The notes under the pieces were generated by a model. That model was not told where the DNA came from and searched no databases. It saw only the letters and a list, made by a program, of their open reading frames with translations. Below, in pieces: positions 33,037 through 42,190 of a DNA stretch of 64,000 bases. The first letter of the stretch is position 1, and every line of letters begins with the position of its first letter. This stretch comes from Rhodothermia bacterium (GTDB lineage Bacteria > Bacteroidota > Rhodothermia > Balneolales > Balneolaceae). The position numbers and the translations under genes are program-made. Location of the stretch: NCBI GenBank assembly GCA_030427885.1, contig JAUICM010000002.1:62001-126000 (forward strand), in the 5' to 3' direction.

Positions 33037-35841
33037 TCACCCGGTACTCTGCATTGCAGCTGCAATTGCATTAATATTCAAAAATATCAACTCGGTCAGT
33101 TCCTCGCGTTCTTTATCTGTAGAAACATTATCCCATCTTTTCAACAGTTCTCTTTGAACAATATTGAGTGGATAGGTGAACGGATTCCTGAATTTGATCG
33201 AATTCTGAATAACCGGATTATGTTCAAGGATACTTGAACTTTCGGCTATCGTTGTGATACCCTCAAAGGCTTTTTCCAGATCATCATTTAACCTGTTATG
33301 GAAAGTAAGATCCTTCGGATCGTTGTAGATCAGTGATGTAGCCAGGTGCGTGCGGGCGATCTCACGTTGCGAGTTATTCAATACCGTGTAGAAGAAGGTC
33401 CATTCTTTGAACCATCGTTTAATGATCTGCTGTCCATCCGGATATTTGTCAAAGATGTATTTCAGACCTTCGCCAATACCATACCAGCCAGGAACATTAT
33501 AGCGAACCTGAGTCCAGGCAAACACCCATGGGATCGCGCGCAGGCTGTCAAAGGTAAGTGCACCAGCAGCTCCTCTCGAAACCGGTCGGGATGCAATAGG
33601 TAATTTACCAATGTGTTCAATAGGTGTGGTTTTGAAATACCAATCCCAGAAGTGCTCATCATCAATGAGATCCCGGTATGATGACATCGTTTTCGAAGCC
33701 AGATCCTGCATCATATCCCATTCGTAATCTGAATCACTGAGGTAGCCCGGCTTATTTTTCTGAGCCATTGTTACCTGAACCATGGCGTGTACCAGCTGTT
33801 CGAGGTGTCGGTGTGCAATAGATGGTAATGAATATCTGAATGAGATCACTTCTCCCTGCTCGGTAAAACGAATAGTTCCATTATTACTTACCGGAGGCAT
33901 CGCCACGATCGCTTTGTTCGACTGTCCTCCACCACGGCCTACGGTTCCTCCGCGACCATGGAATAATCTGAATTTCACATTATGCTTACGGCAAACCATA
34001 CCCAGGGCATACTGAGCTTTATTCAGGGCCCAGTTCGCCATCCAGTATCCACCATCTTTGTTACTGTCAGAATATCCCAGCATGATCTCCTGGAAATTAT
34101 CCCGGGCTTTGATCTGCTTGCTGAACAACGGATGTTCAAACATTTGTTCCATCAGGTCGTGGCTCGCCTCAAGATCTTCAATGGTCTCGAACAGCGGTAC
34201 AATATCCAGAGGTGTGGAGATCTCGCCTTCATTCAGTGACCACAAACCAAGTTCTTTAGCAATAAGCATCACTTCGAGCATATCGCTCACACCATGAGTC
34301 ATACTTATGATATAGCTGCCAAATGTATTGGGATCGAGTTCCAGCATATCGCGGATCTCTTCAAATACAGACATCACTTTGTTAGCCACTTCAGAACGCT
34401 CACTTTTGAACGGACTCAGCGGACGTGGATTTTCTAATTCCTTAACCAGTACTTCGATCTTCTCTTCTTCACTTAGTCCGGCATAATCTTTAAGCACTTT
34501 TCCTTTCTGAAGAAGTTCTTCTACTGTCTGCTCATGCAGGTGGCTGTGCTGACGTATATCCAGTGCCGTTAAATGGAAGCCGAAGGTCCTGGCACAAACA
34601 ACAAGGTCCTGTAATCTTCCCTGCTCACTGATTCCTTTCAAACCATTTTCGATCAGGCTGTTCCGGATCAGTTCAAGATCATTCACAAAGTCAGCCGCTG
34701 TATATTTCTGAGCCAGCTTCAGAATTGCATCTTTATCTTTTGATAAAACTGCTACCTGCTCATCAATATATTGCATCATATGCGTGAGCTTTCGTCGGTA
34801 TGGCTCCCGCTGATATCTTCGTTCATACAGATCGCTGAGTGGATTGGCTGTCTCTTCGTCGTGGAGTGAAGCCCGCAATGCATCCGATATATCAGTCTGC
34901 TTGTAGGATAAACTCAGATATCTTCTCAGGTGATCTAATTTCTTGTGATAGAGCTGAAGCGCGGTTTTACGCTGCTCCACCATCGTTTTCCAGGTAACTG
35001 AGGAAGTTACATTGGGGTTACCATCACGGTCACTTCCTATCCAGGAGCGGTATTTAAGTACGATAGGTATGTCATCGCCGGCTTCACCATAATAGGTCTC
35101 AAGAGCCATTCTGATATCGTTGTAGAGCGTCGGGATCACATCCCAGATGGTATGCGAAAAGAAAAACAATCCATTCTCCACTTCATCTTCAACCGACATC
35201 CGTTCGGCACGGACTTCATCTGTCATCAGCAATAATCTCAGTTGATTCTGCACTTCCTTCCTGCGGTACTTTTCCTCTTCCTGAGTATAAGTATTCTTGC
35301 CAAGGCTGCTTATCATCTCACTGATCTCATGCTGTTTGGTGAGGATACTGCGGCGACGTGCTTCCGTGGGATGTGCTGTAATGGTTGGCTGAATATCCAT
35401 GTTCTCGAACACTTCTATAGCTTGTTCGAGCGTATACCCAGCCTCTTTCATCCTGTAAACTGCTTCCAGAATACTTTCGTTGCGGGGATTCTCCGGAGTT
35501 TCTTCAAACTCGCGTTTTCGGTTGATCCTGCTTATCTCATGCTGTTCGAGGGAATTAACCAGATGGAAAAAGGTGGTGTAGATCCGCAGAAACTCTTTGA
35601 TCTCTTCTGCGCCCAGCCCTGATACTTTGTCGATCAGTTCCTGAAGTTTCTTATCATCGCCGTCATCAAGTCCTTCTTTAGCCATTTTGGGAAGATCCCC
35701 GAGAAGCTCGATGAATTCTTCGCCGTAATTCTCCAGGCTTATGGACTCCAGCTTTTCCGTTAATATTGTAATGTTCTTTGCCAGGCTTTCACTGATCTTA
35801 TTCTCTTCAGCGAATTGCCTTATGGTCGATTCCCATTGCAT
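33037..35841 (-). CDS. ppc: Phosphoenolpyruvate carboxylase
   Basis: 934 residues, full length. It carboxylates PEP with bicarbonate to oxaloacetate, refilling the TCA cycle. Motifs: TAHPTEARRRSI with the catalytic His (about 156), GSDRDGNPNV, GYSDSNKDGGYW, and the glycine loop FHGRGGTVGRGGG. The C-terminus ends in QSTG, where most bacterial enzymes end QNTG, the end that lines the active and allosteric sites. Cytoplasmic and monocistronic; the ilvE start lies 61 bases after the stop. Confidence 0.97.
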   Translation of the reverse strand: MQWESTIRQFAEENKISESLAKNITILTEKLESISLENYGEEFIELLGDLPKMAKEGLDDGDDKKLQELIDKVSGLGAEEIKEFLRIYTTFFHLVNSLEQHEISRINRKREFEETPENPRNESILEAVYRMKEAGYTLEQAIEVFENMDIQPTITAHPTEARRRSILTKQHEISEMISSLGKNTYTQEEEKYRRKEVQNQLRLLLMTDEVRAERMSVEDEVENGLFFFSHTIWDVIPTLYNDIRMALETYYGEAGDDIPIVLKYRSWIGSDRDGNPNVTSSVTWKTMVEQRKTALQLYHKKLDHLRRYLSLSYKQTDISDALRASLHDEETANPLSDLYERRYQREPYRRKLTHMMQYIDEQVAVLSKDKDAILKLAQKYTAADFVNDLELIRNSLIENGLKGISEQGRLQDLVVCARTFGFHLTALDIRQHSHLHEQTVEELLQKGKVLKDYAGLSEEEKIEVLVKELENPRPLSPFKSERSEVANKVMSVFEEIRDMLELDPNTFGSYIISMTHGVSDMLEVMLIAKELGLWSLNEGEISTPLDIVPLFETIEDLEASHDLMEQMFEHPLFSKQIKARDNFQEIMLGYSDSNKDGGYWMANWALNKAQYALGMVCRKHNVKFRLFHGRGGTVGRGGGQSNKAIVAMPPVSNNGTIRFTEQGEVISFRYSLPSIAHRHLEQLVHAMVQVTMAQKNKPGYLSDSDYEWDMMQDLASKTMSSYRDLIDDEHFWDWYFKTTPIEHIGKLPIASRPVSRGAAGALTFDSLRAIPWVFAWTQVRYNVPGWYGIGEGLKYIFDKYPDGQQIIKRWFKEWTFFYTVLNNSQREIARTHLATSLIYNDPKDLTFHNRLNDDLEKAFEGITTIAESSSILEHNPVIQNSIKFRNPFTYPLNIVQRELLKRWDNVSTDKEREELTELIFLNINAIAAAMQSTG

Positions 35842-35961
35842 CTGCTACTTCTTTTTTTGTGTTCTTGATGTGTGTTGTGAATGAGGACCTCCAATGTAAC
35901 TAATATTTTGCGCTTTTTTTATTATAGGATTATTGTCTTTGATTTTATGATTTTCAGAGTT

Positions 35962-36022
35962 AGTCTCCCCCTGAGGGGAGATGATAGAGCGAATGGTTCT
36001 TTGTTCTATCTGAGGGGTGTTA
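35962..36022. repeat. Dispersed two-hairpin repeat, family C, copy 2
   Basis: TCTCCCC..GGGGAGA hairpin, then GATAGAGC (35983-35990) with GTTCTATC (36003-36010), then GAGGGGTGTT. Relative to copy 1 one base pair of the second stem has changed on both sides (T-A to A-T). Confidence 0.7.
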
Positions 36023-36090
36023 TGTTCTGGTAGTTAGCAACTCGTAACACTCTAAATCGCCCCCTCCGTCATCCTGGGCCACCCTCCTCC

Positions 36091-36474
36091 GTCATCCTGA
36101 ACTTGTTTCAGGATCTTACGATTCAACCTCTCAACGTTTTATACCAATCCTTTAACTGTGGATTATGCTGCTTTACCAAATTCCACTTCCACTCTTTATG
36201 CCATCTTTTCAACTGCTTCTCTCTTGCAATTGCATCGCTTATTGAATCATATTCCTCAGCATATACAAGAATATTCGTTTTATACTTCGTTGAAAATTCT
36301 GAACCCCTGACCTGCTTATGTTCCCATACACGTCTTGAAATATCATTGGTCACACCAATATATAATGTGCTTCTTCTGAAATTCGTAACCATATAAACAT
36401 ATCCCTTGCTCATGTTTGTAAGACTGATTAATGTACACGTCCTTACAAAGATCCTGAAACAAGTTCAGGATGAC
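36091..36474. mobile_element. Candidate GIY-YIG element bounded by perfect inverted 27-bp repeats
   Basis: The left end (36091-36117) begins GTCATCCTGAACTTG and the right end (36448-36474) is its exact reverse complement over 27 bases; each end is itself a hairpin (ATCCTGAA / TTCAGGAT). The GIY-YIG gene fills the interior, 5 bases from the left copy and 34 from the right. The same ends, without a gene between them, make up the composite repeats at 28413-28519 and 37085-37214. Mobility is inference; I see no clear target-site duplication. Confidence 0.5.
36123..36413 (-). CDS. Small GIY-YIG nuclease
   Basis: 96 residues, one GIY-YIG domain. The two signature strands are GYVYMVTN (4-11) and LYIGVTND (17-24), with the catalytic Arg at 27/28 (SRRVWEHK), Glu65 in AIAREKQLKRW and an Asn83 in KQHNPQLKDW. 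All catalytic positions are filled. It belongs to the short, stand-alone group (COG2827-like) that abounds in Bacteroidota and has no agreed function. It lies between inverted copies of the family A repeat, which makes a nuclease-repeat partnership worth testing. Confidence 0.92.
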   Translation of the reverse strand: MSKGYVYMVTNFRRSTLYIGVTNDISRRVWEHKQVRGSEFSTKYKTNILVYAEEYDSISDAIAREKQLKRWHKEWKWNLVKQHNPQLKDWYKTLRG

Positions 36475-36504
36475 CAGGATTCTTGATATATCAATAAACC
36501 AACC

Positions 36505-37074
36505 ATGCATAACAAAACCCGCTGCGGATGGGCCGAGGGCCAGTTCGAACAATATGTGACTTACCACGATGAAGAATGGGGTGTACCGGTTCATGACGAC
36601 CGAAAGCATTTCGAGTTTCTGATCCTCGAGGGTGCCCAGGCCGGATTAAGCTGGGCCACCATATTAAAACGAAGAGATGGCTATCGGGAAGCTTTCGCCG
36701 ATTTTGATCCGGAAGTAGTAGCCCAATACGACGAAGAGAAAATTCAAAAACTGCTTCAGTTCGAAGGCATCATACGTAATAAACTCAAAGTGCGGGGAGC
36801 CGTTACCAATGCCCAACAGTTTCTGGAAGTACAAAAAGAATTCGGCAGCTTTGATCAATACATCTGGAGTTTTGTTGGTGGTAAACCCATTGTGAACCAT
36901 TGGAAAAACTTGAAAGAAGTCCCTGCCACTACTAAAGAATCAGACGCACTTAGCAAAGACCTTAAGAAGCGCGGATTCAAATTTGTGGGAAGCACCATCA
37001 TGTACGCTCATATGCAGGCATGCGGCCTGGTGAATGACCATACCGTGGATTGTTTCCGGTATGGGGAGGTTTAG
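36505..37074 (+). CDS. tag: DNA-3-methyladenine glycosylase I
   Basis: 189 residues, full length. It removes 3-methyladenine from alkylated DNA. Family features: RCGWAEGQFEQYVTYHDEEWG at the start (zinc Cys and His), the base-pocket residues FEFLILEGAQAGLSWATIL, and the C-terminal zinc-binding GLVNDHTVDCFR. The helix-hairpin-helix glycosylase core is intact. It starts 30 bases after the right end of the GIY-YIG element and reads away from it. Confidence 0.96.
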   Translation: MHNKTRCGWAEGQFEQYVTYHDEEWGVPVHDDRKHFEFLILEGAQAGLSWATILKRRDGYREAFADFDPEVVAQYDEEKIQKLLQFEGIIRNKLKVRGAVTNAQQFLEVQKEFGSFDQYIWSFVGGKPIVNHWKNLKEVPATTKESDALSKDLKKRGFKFVGSTIMYAHMQACGLVNDHTVDCFRYGEV

Positions 37075-37549
37075 TATTTCTTTTGTCATGCTGAGCCATG
37101 TGCTGAACTTGATTCAGTATTGATTCAGCATCTGTAGAGAATATAACGTTGATACATTTCCCAGTTAGAACAACGTATTACTCCCCACAGACCCTGAAAC
37201 AAGTTCAGGGTGACGACTATAAGTTGTTATTCCTGAAACCACACTTCCACAGTTTCCCTCGTCGCGTAGCTCTGCTGGGTGATGCCCTCCGGAAGCCTGC
37301 CTTTGTCGGCAGACAGACTCCTGCTTCCATTCCGGTGAACCTTTTTCAGGTTTCTCGCCTCACAAAGTCCTGCGCCCCCTTTATCCCCTTCCGCCAGCTG
37401 GAGGGGAAGCTCTTCAAACTATTTTCTTGTTCCTCAATTTCTATCCACGTTCTCAGAATGACTTCGAATTCCAGCCCTGCTTGGAGGTCTGAAATTGCTA
37501 TCTTAAGCGAAACATTTATCAAGACGAATCGTGATCCAATCCGCTAAAT
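37075..37549. other. Repeat-filled intergenic region
   Basis: 475 bases without a supportable gene. It contains the composite family A element listed next, a GCCTGCC...GGCAGAC hairpin near 37292-37313, and a G/C-block repeat with CCCCTTCCGCCAGCTGGAGGGG near 37384-37407 resembling those near 28558. A 132-codon open frame across it is made of these repeats. Confidence 0.55.
37085..37214. repeat. Composite palindromic element, family A
   Basis: A left unit opening GTCATGCTGA faces a right unit CCCTGAAACAAGTTCAGGG ending GTGAC. Inner arms AACGTTG (from 37145) and CAACGT (37171-37176) match those of the element at 28413-28519. Confidence 0.7.
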
Positions 37550-38965
37550 ATGAATAAATACTTTTCTTTTTTTCTTCTGGCTCTCGTCAGTCTTTCCTGC
37601 TCATCGAAGCAGGAAGCTATAACAGCCATTGAAAATGATCTCCTGCCCACTTTCTATGTGGAAGGAGAAAAACCGGATCCCGCCAGTATTGAGGAGCGGA
37701 TGGAACATCATAACGTCCCGGGCATAAGTGTGGCGGTTTTCAGGAATGGAAAGTTAGACTGGGCTAAGGGCTATGAATAGCTGATAAGGAATCGAATACA
37801 CCTGTAACCCCCGCAAACCCTCTTTCAGGCAGCCTCCATAAGTAAACCCGTTTCAGCTATGGCCGTGCTGGATATGGTTGAAGACGGTACCCTCGATCTT
37901 GATACGGACATAAATGAATATCTGACTTCCTGGAAGCTTGCAGATAACGAGTTCACTGTTGATGAAAAAGTGACTCTCCGTCGTATTTTGAATCATAGTG
38001 CAGGTACCACAGTCTGGGGATTCCCGGGCTATTCCAGAACCGGAGATATTCCGGATGCAGTCGGAGTGGTAAGCGGTAAAGGCAATACGGACTCGATCTA
38101 TGTGTACAAAATTCCGGGAGCCAGCTGGCAATATTCCGGTGGCGGATATACCGTAATGCAGATCGCCCTTTCTGATGTGGAACAGAAACCTTTTGAAGAG
38201 ATTATGGCTGAGAGAGTTCTGAAGCCTTTAGAAATGAATGCATCTACCTATGAACAGCCTTTGCCTGAGTCCCTTTACGATAGAGCTGCTACGGGTTATC
38301 GTGGAAATGGTGATGAAGTGGATGGTAAATGGCATGTCTATCCAGAACAGGCGGCCGCAGGGCTCTGGACCACTCCTACCGACATCGGAAAGTATGCCAT
38401 TGCTATTCAGAATTCGCTTGATGGTAGTACAAACAGTGTATTAGATCCCGAGACTACCAAAGAAATGCTCACTCCCGGAGATAACAACCATGCTCTTGGT
38501 CCCGGCATAAGATTCAATGGTTCTTACTTCGGTCATGGCGGAGCTAATGAAGGGTATAGAAATGATTTCTTTGCTTCCATGGATGGCGGGAATGTGGTTG
38601 TCATCATGACGAACTCCGATGCTGGTTATCCTCTCTTGTCTGAACTAATGCAGGCGATCTTCAGACACTATGGATGGTCTGGTCCGGAACCTACAGTGAT
38701 CACACGGGCAGATCTTCCATTGGAATACCTGAATAGTTTTACAGGTACCTACAATATCCCTGCATTGGGAAACCTTACCCTGGCAGTTAAAGATTCATCC
38801 TTAGTGATACTACCCGGCGAAGTGGTATCGAATCAGGCAATACTGGTTCCGGTAAGCGATTCTACATTTTTTGATATGTCTGATGGTACTCAGATCCAGT
38901 TCCATATTAAGAAGGGAATACCTTCAGGATTTGAAGTTCAGGGATTTACAGGTACAAGAATCTAA
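37550..38965 (+). pseudogene. Serine beta-lactamase-like hydrolase broken by two nearby one-base indels
   Basis: The first 76 codons (lipoprotein-like start, LVSLSC) run to WAKGYE then TAG at 37778-37780. Shifting frame there gives ADKESNTPVTPA, and shifting back near 37817 gives LFQAASISKPVSAMAV, which continues to 38965. One lost G in GGA (37775 area, giving GYGIADKE) and one extra A near 37816 explain both, and they compensate. The catalytic SISK (S-x-x-K) lies just past the damage; YSGGGY and FGHGGAN are intact downstream. Repaired, it would be about 471 residues with a C-terminal DUF3471-like domain. The downstream piece alone could start at the ATG at 37859 but would lack SISK. Real decay or sequencing error cannot be told apart here. 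Confidence 0.8.
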
Positions 38966-39031
38966 GATTGATGTATGAAATTAAACTGAGTTGTATTTGT
39001 TTATAAAACCATACTTCCCCACTTTCACTGA

Positions 39032-40336
39032 ATGAATTCTGATTCCAATCCCAAGCCAGCTCAGAAAGAAGAACGCCTTCCACGCAAACTGGGCGTCTGG
39101 GGATTATGGCTGCTGGTGGTCAATGGTTTGATAGGTGCCGGAATTTTTGGACTTCCGAGTGGAGCCGCTCGTCTGGCTGGTGAATACAGCGTGTTCATTT
39201 ATGTGGTCTGTGCCCTGCTTATGCTGCCCGTGATCCTTTGTTTTGCAGAATTGGGGAGTTATTTCAGAGGAACTGGTGGACCTGTTAGGTATGGTACGGA
39301 AGCCTTTGGACCGTTCATCGGGTTTCAGAGTGGTTGGCTGTATTATGTGGCCCGTCTCATTTCCTTTTCTGCCAATTCGGTACTACTGGTGGAGAGTATT
39401 GGGTATTTCTATGAACCCGCAGCTCAGGGCATCGGACGTATCCTATCACTGCTCATTATTTGTGGCGGACTGACTTTTATAAACATCCTGAGTTCTGTGG
39501 AGTCGATCCGGTCACTTGCTGTTTTTACGGTGCTCAAGTTTGCGGTTCTGATCCTGCTTGTGTTTGGAGGAGTTGCTTTACTCGGGTCAGAAATCATACC
39601 AGACCTTTCTGGTCCGACTCCCCCTGCAGGTGATCTTGGAGCTGCCGCTTTACTACTTATTTATGCTTTTGTGGGATTTGAAGGCGGGGTGGTTCCTGCC
39701 GGGGAATCAAAAAATCCGGAGAAGGATATGCCCCGGGCTCTGATATTTGGCCTCGGTTCTGTAGTAGTGATCTATATGCTTGTTCAGTTGGTTTCCCAAA
39801 CGTCAGTCCCTGATCTGGCAAGTTCAACCTCTCCACTACTGGATGCTTCGGACGCGCTTTTTGGACATGTAGGTGCTGTCATTCTCATGATTGGTGTGAC
39901 CACCTCCGTAACAGGGAACCTGGTGAGTAATTTCTTTTCCACCCCACGCCTTACATATGCCCTTTCTCTGGATAACTCGCTTCCCGACTGGTTCGGGAAT
40001 GTACATCCTAAATACCTGACTCCGGCAAACTCCATTTTCTTTTTTGGATTACTGGCTTTTGCGGGAGCAGCCATGAGCACTTTTACTGTGCTTGCCGCAA
40101 TGACGGTGCTTTCACGTTTGTTTCTGTTCATTATCACCTGTGCAGCTGTTCCAAAACTCCGTCCACAGTTTCAGGGTGAAAAGAATTTTACACTCAGGGG
40201 TGGTATACTCGTTCCCATACTTGGCATTCTGGCTTGTGTCTGGCTGATGTTCCAGGTGAGCTTCACCAACATCTGGATGACGGGCCTCTTTATATTAATC
40301 GGTTGCGGCTTGTATTGGCTGGCACGAAGAAAATAA
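39032..40336 (+). CDS. APC-superfamily amino-acid permease
   Basis: 434 residues, about twelve membrane helices. The first helix carries the unwound substrate-site motif NGLIGAGIFGLPSG, and helix 6 reads YAFVGFEGGVVPAGESKNPEKD, both diagnostic of APC transporters. It imports or exchanges an amino acid or amine; the substrate cannot be set from sequence. The DinB-like gene follows 19 bases after the stop, so the two may be co-transcribed. Confidence 0.9.
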   Translation: MNSDSNPKPAQKEERLPRKLGVWGLWLLVVNGLIGAGIFGLPSGAARLAGEYSVFIYVVCALLMLPVILCFAELGSYFRGTGGPVRYGTEAFGPFIGFQSGWLYYVARLISFSANSVLLVESIGYFYEPAAQGIGRILSLLIICGGLTFINILSSVESIRSLAVFTVLKFAVLILLVFGGVALLGSEIIPDLSGPTPPAGDLGAAALLLIYAFVGFEGGVVPAGESKNPEKDMPRALIFGLGSVVVIYMLVQLVSQTSVPDLASSTSPLLDASDALFGHVGAVILMIGVTTSVTGNLVSNFFSTPRLTYALSLDNSLPDWFGNVHPKYLTPANSIFFFGLLAFAGAAMSTFTVLAAMTVLSRLFLFIITCAAVPKLRPQFQGEKNFTLRGGILVPILGILACVWLMFQVSFTNIWMTGLFILIGCGLYWLARRK

Positions 40337-40355
40337 GCATCAAAATTTTGTTCAT

Positions 40356-40865
40356 ATGACTGTTAAGGATCTGAAAACTTTTTACGATTACAACTATTGG
40401 GCCAACCAAAAGATCATATCGGTAATACAGCAGTTAACACCGGATGAATTCATAAAAGATGTTGCTGGTGGATATGGTTCAATCCGGAATACACTGGTTC
40501 ACATTCTAAGTACAGAATGGGGATGGCTAAGTCGCTGTGGTGGCCAGAAACGGGGTCCCAGTTTAAAAGCAGACAATTATCCTACGGTTGACCTTATCAT
40601 AAGCGACTGGAAAAAAGTGGAGAAGTATATCCTGGAGTTTCTTTCCCAATTGTCTGACACAGATCTTACCAACAATGTCGAATATCCCGGAAAAGACGAC
40701 GTCATTCGTTCTATGCCTGTCGGGGAATTACTGCATCATTCCATCATTCACGCCGCCCATCATCGAGGGCAGATCGCAGTATTGTTACGGGAACTTGGTT
40801 ATTCTCCCGGTAGCTTCGATATCCTTTTCTTTTATGCTGAAAGAAATGGAGTTCAGGCCTGGTAG
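40356..40865 (+). CDS. DinB-family protein
   Basis: 169 residues, a four-helix DinB/YfiT-like fold. The metal-binding histidines are seen as His in RNTLVHILSTEWGWL (about 49) and the HxxxH pair in LLHHSIIHAAHHRGQI (about 128-139). The family includes thiol-dependent S-transferases (bacillithiol, mycothiol) and many uncharacterised stress proteins. A second, distinct DinB-type gene lies at 50642-51166. Confidence 0.88.
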   Translation: MTVKDLKTFYDYNYWANQKIISVIQQLTPDEFIKDVAGGYGSIRNTLVHILSTEWGWLSRCGGQKRGPSLKADNYPTVDLIISDWKKVEKYILEFLSQLSDTDLTNNVEYPGKDDVIRSMPVGELLHHSIIHAAHHRGQIAVLLRELGYSPGSFDILFFYAERNGVQAW

Positions 40866-40938
40866 AACCTTAAGATCCTATCTTTAATTCAACATATGGT
40901 TTCGCTTCTTTATTCCTGAAATCTCATTCTGTATAAGT

Positions 40939-41346
40939 TCAATGCGGCAGCTTATTCTGTACCATCCCATACACGGCTGCTCCGAGAAATGCACTTAATA
41001 AAGGAACGAGAATGATCATATAACCGCCACCAATAAGCGCATATATTGGACCCGGACAAGTTCCTGCCAATCCCCAACCCAGGCCAAAAATTAACCCGCC
41101 GAGGATATATCGTTTGGTCTTTGAGTTATCCTTTTCCCCGATCTCGATCGGGTTCCCGTCTATGTCCTTGATGTTGAACTTCCGGATCAAAAAGATGGAA
41201 ATCACCCCAGTGAGTATTGCCAGTGCAAAAATTCCGTACATGAAAATATGATTAAACAGAAACATCTCTTGTATCCTGAACCAGGATACCACTTCTGTTT
41301 TCATCAGTATAAAACCAAAGTAAATGCCGATAAATATAAATCTCAT
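40939..41346 (-). CDS. YeeE/YedE-type transporter, second half-protein
   Basis: 135 residues from the ATG at 41346, 8 bases after the stop of the first half; an earlier in-frame start would lie inside that gene. Four hydrophobic segments and the conserved cysteine motif GWGLAGTCPGPIYALIGGG (DUF6691 type). Together with the upstream gene it makes up the thiosulfate/sulfur-compound carrier that is one chain in YeeE. Membrane cysteines relay the sulfur compound. Downstream partners in sulfane-sulfur handling lie at 43206-45913. Confidence 0.9.
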   Translation of the reverse strand: MRFIFIGIYFGFILMKTEVVSWFRIQEMFLFNHIFMYGIFALAILTGVISIFLIRKFNIKDIDGNPIEIGEKDNSKTKRYILGGLIFGLGWGLAGTCPGPIYALIGGGYMIILVPLLSAFLGAAVYGMVQNKLPH

Positions 41347-41354
41347 GATAGCCT

Positions 41355-41921
41355 CTACTTCAGAATTAATGGAATAAGAAACTGAGCGGATATCATTCCA
41401 CCCAAAAAGAAGCTGATCGTGGCGATAAGGGATGCTTTTTGGAAATTTGCCATCCCCGTTATTCCGTGTCCCGCCGTACAACCGCTGCCATAACGGGTTC
41501 CGAAACCGATAAGAAATCCTCCAAGTACCATAATGATCATACCAGGTAATGTGAGAATGTTATCCCAGTTAAAAACCTCAACCGGCATAAAGCCGTCAAA
41601 ATTTGTGATACCATAGGTTTTCAGTGCGTCTGTTGTGCTGGCAGTGATAGCAATCTGATAATTATCTGGAGTAAAGTATAAGGCTACAGCACCTCCGATA
41701 ATGATTCCTAAGGCTAGTTGCAGGTTCCAGCCTCCGGTCTTCTTCCAGTCATAGTTAAAAAACGGAAGTTTGCTTGGTATAACAGCCGCACATACATGCC
41801 GGTAACTGGATGAGATGCCAAAGGCTTTATTGCCGACAATAAATAATATAGGGACCATTAGTCCCAGTAGTGGTCCCGCCACATACCATGGTATGGGACG
41901 AGCCAGTAATTCGTATAACAT
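41355..41921 (-). CDS. YeeE/YedE-type transporter, first half-protein
   Basis: 188 residues from the ATG at 41921, which gives the family's usual MLYELLARPIPWYVAGPL opening; a GTG at 41996 would add an unrelated lead. About five membrane helices, SYRHVCAA in the first half, and the hallmark GTRYGSGCTAGHGITG with its cysteine. The protein pairs with the next gene as a split YeeE/YedE transporter for thiosulfate or persulfide-type sulfur. Operon with 40939-41346. Confidence 0.92.
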   Translation of the reverse strand: MLYELLARPIPWYVAGPLLGLMVPILFIVGNKAFGISSSYRHVCAAVIPSKLPFFNYDWKKTGGWNLQLALGIIIGGAVALYFTPDNYQIAITASTTDALKTYGITNFDGFMPVEVFNWDNILTLPGMIIMVLGGFLIGFGTRYGSGCTAGHGITGMANFQKASLIATISFFLGGMISAQFLIPLILK

Positions 41922-42113
41922 TGGGTCGATGTTGAGTGAGTGTTGTATAAATAGCAGCTGAGTGAGAGCTGCTAAAAAGTGAACTCTATAATACACATAT
42001 GCGAATATGCTTCCAACATTCTATTTAGAAACACCCAACCGTATATTTATATACTAATAACTCTAACTTGCTTTGTACCAAACATTTGCAATACTATACG
42101 CCTGCACATTAAG

Positions 42114-42154
42114 AGGACTTCAGGGGATTAAAAGGGTTTACTAAATGAAGTCCT
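42114..42154 (+). promoter_or_regulatory. Inverted repeat in the cytochrome c leader
   Basis: AGGACTTCA (42114-42122) and TGAAGTCCT (42146-42154) are perfect 9-bp inverted arms 23 bases apart, ending 36 bases before the cytochrome start codon. It may be an operator or a leader hairpin; no T run follows. Confidence 0.35.
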
Positions 42155-42190
42155 AAATAAATAATAAAACAGATAATAGGGGTAATTATC

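Noticed and set aside
32976-33071. Longer ilvE start at 33071
   Set aside because: It would read into the ppc coding region and adds residues foreign to the family.
37149-37547. 132-codon plus-strand open frame
   Set aside because: Runs through family A and G/C-block repeats, has no recognisable domain and no ribosome binding site; judged non-coding.
40939-41481. Longer start for the second YeeE half-protein at 41481
   Set aside because: The extra 45 residues are an out-of-frame reading of the first half-protein; the ATG at 41346 gives the proper family start.
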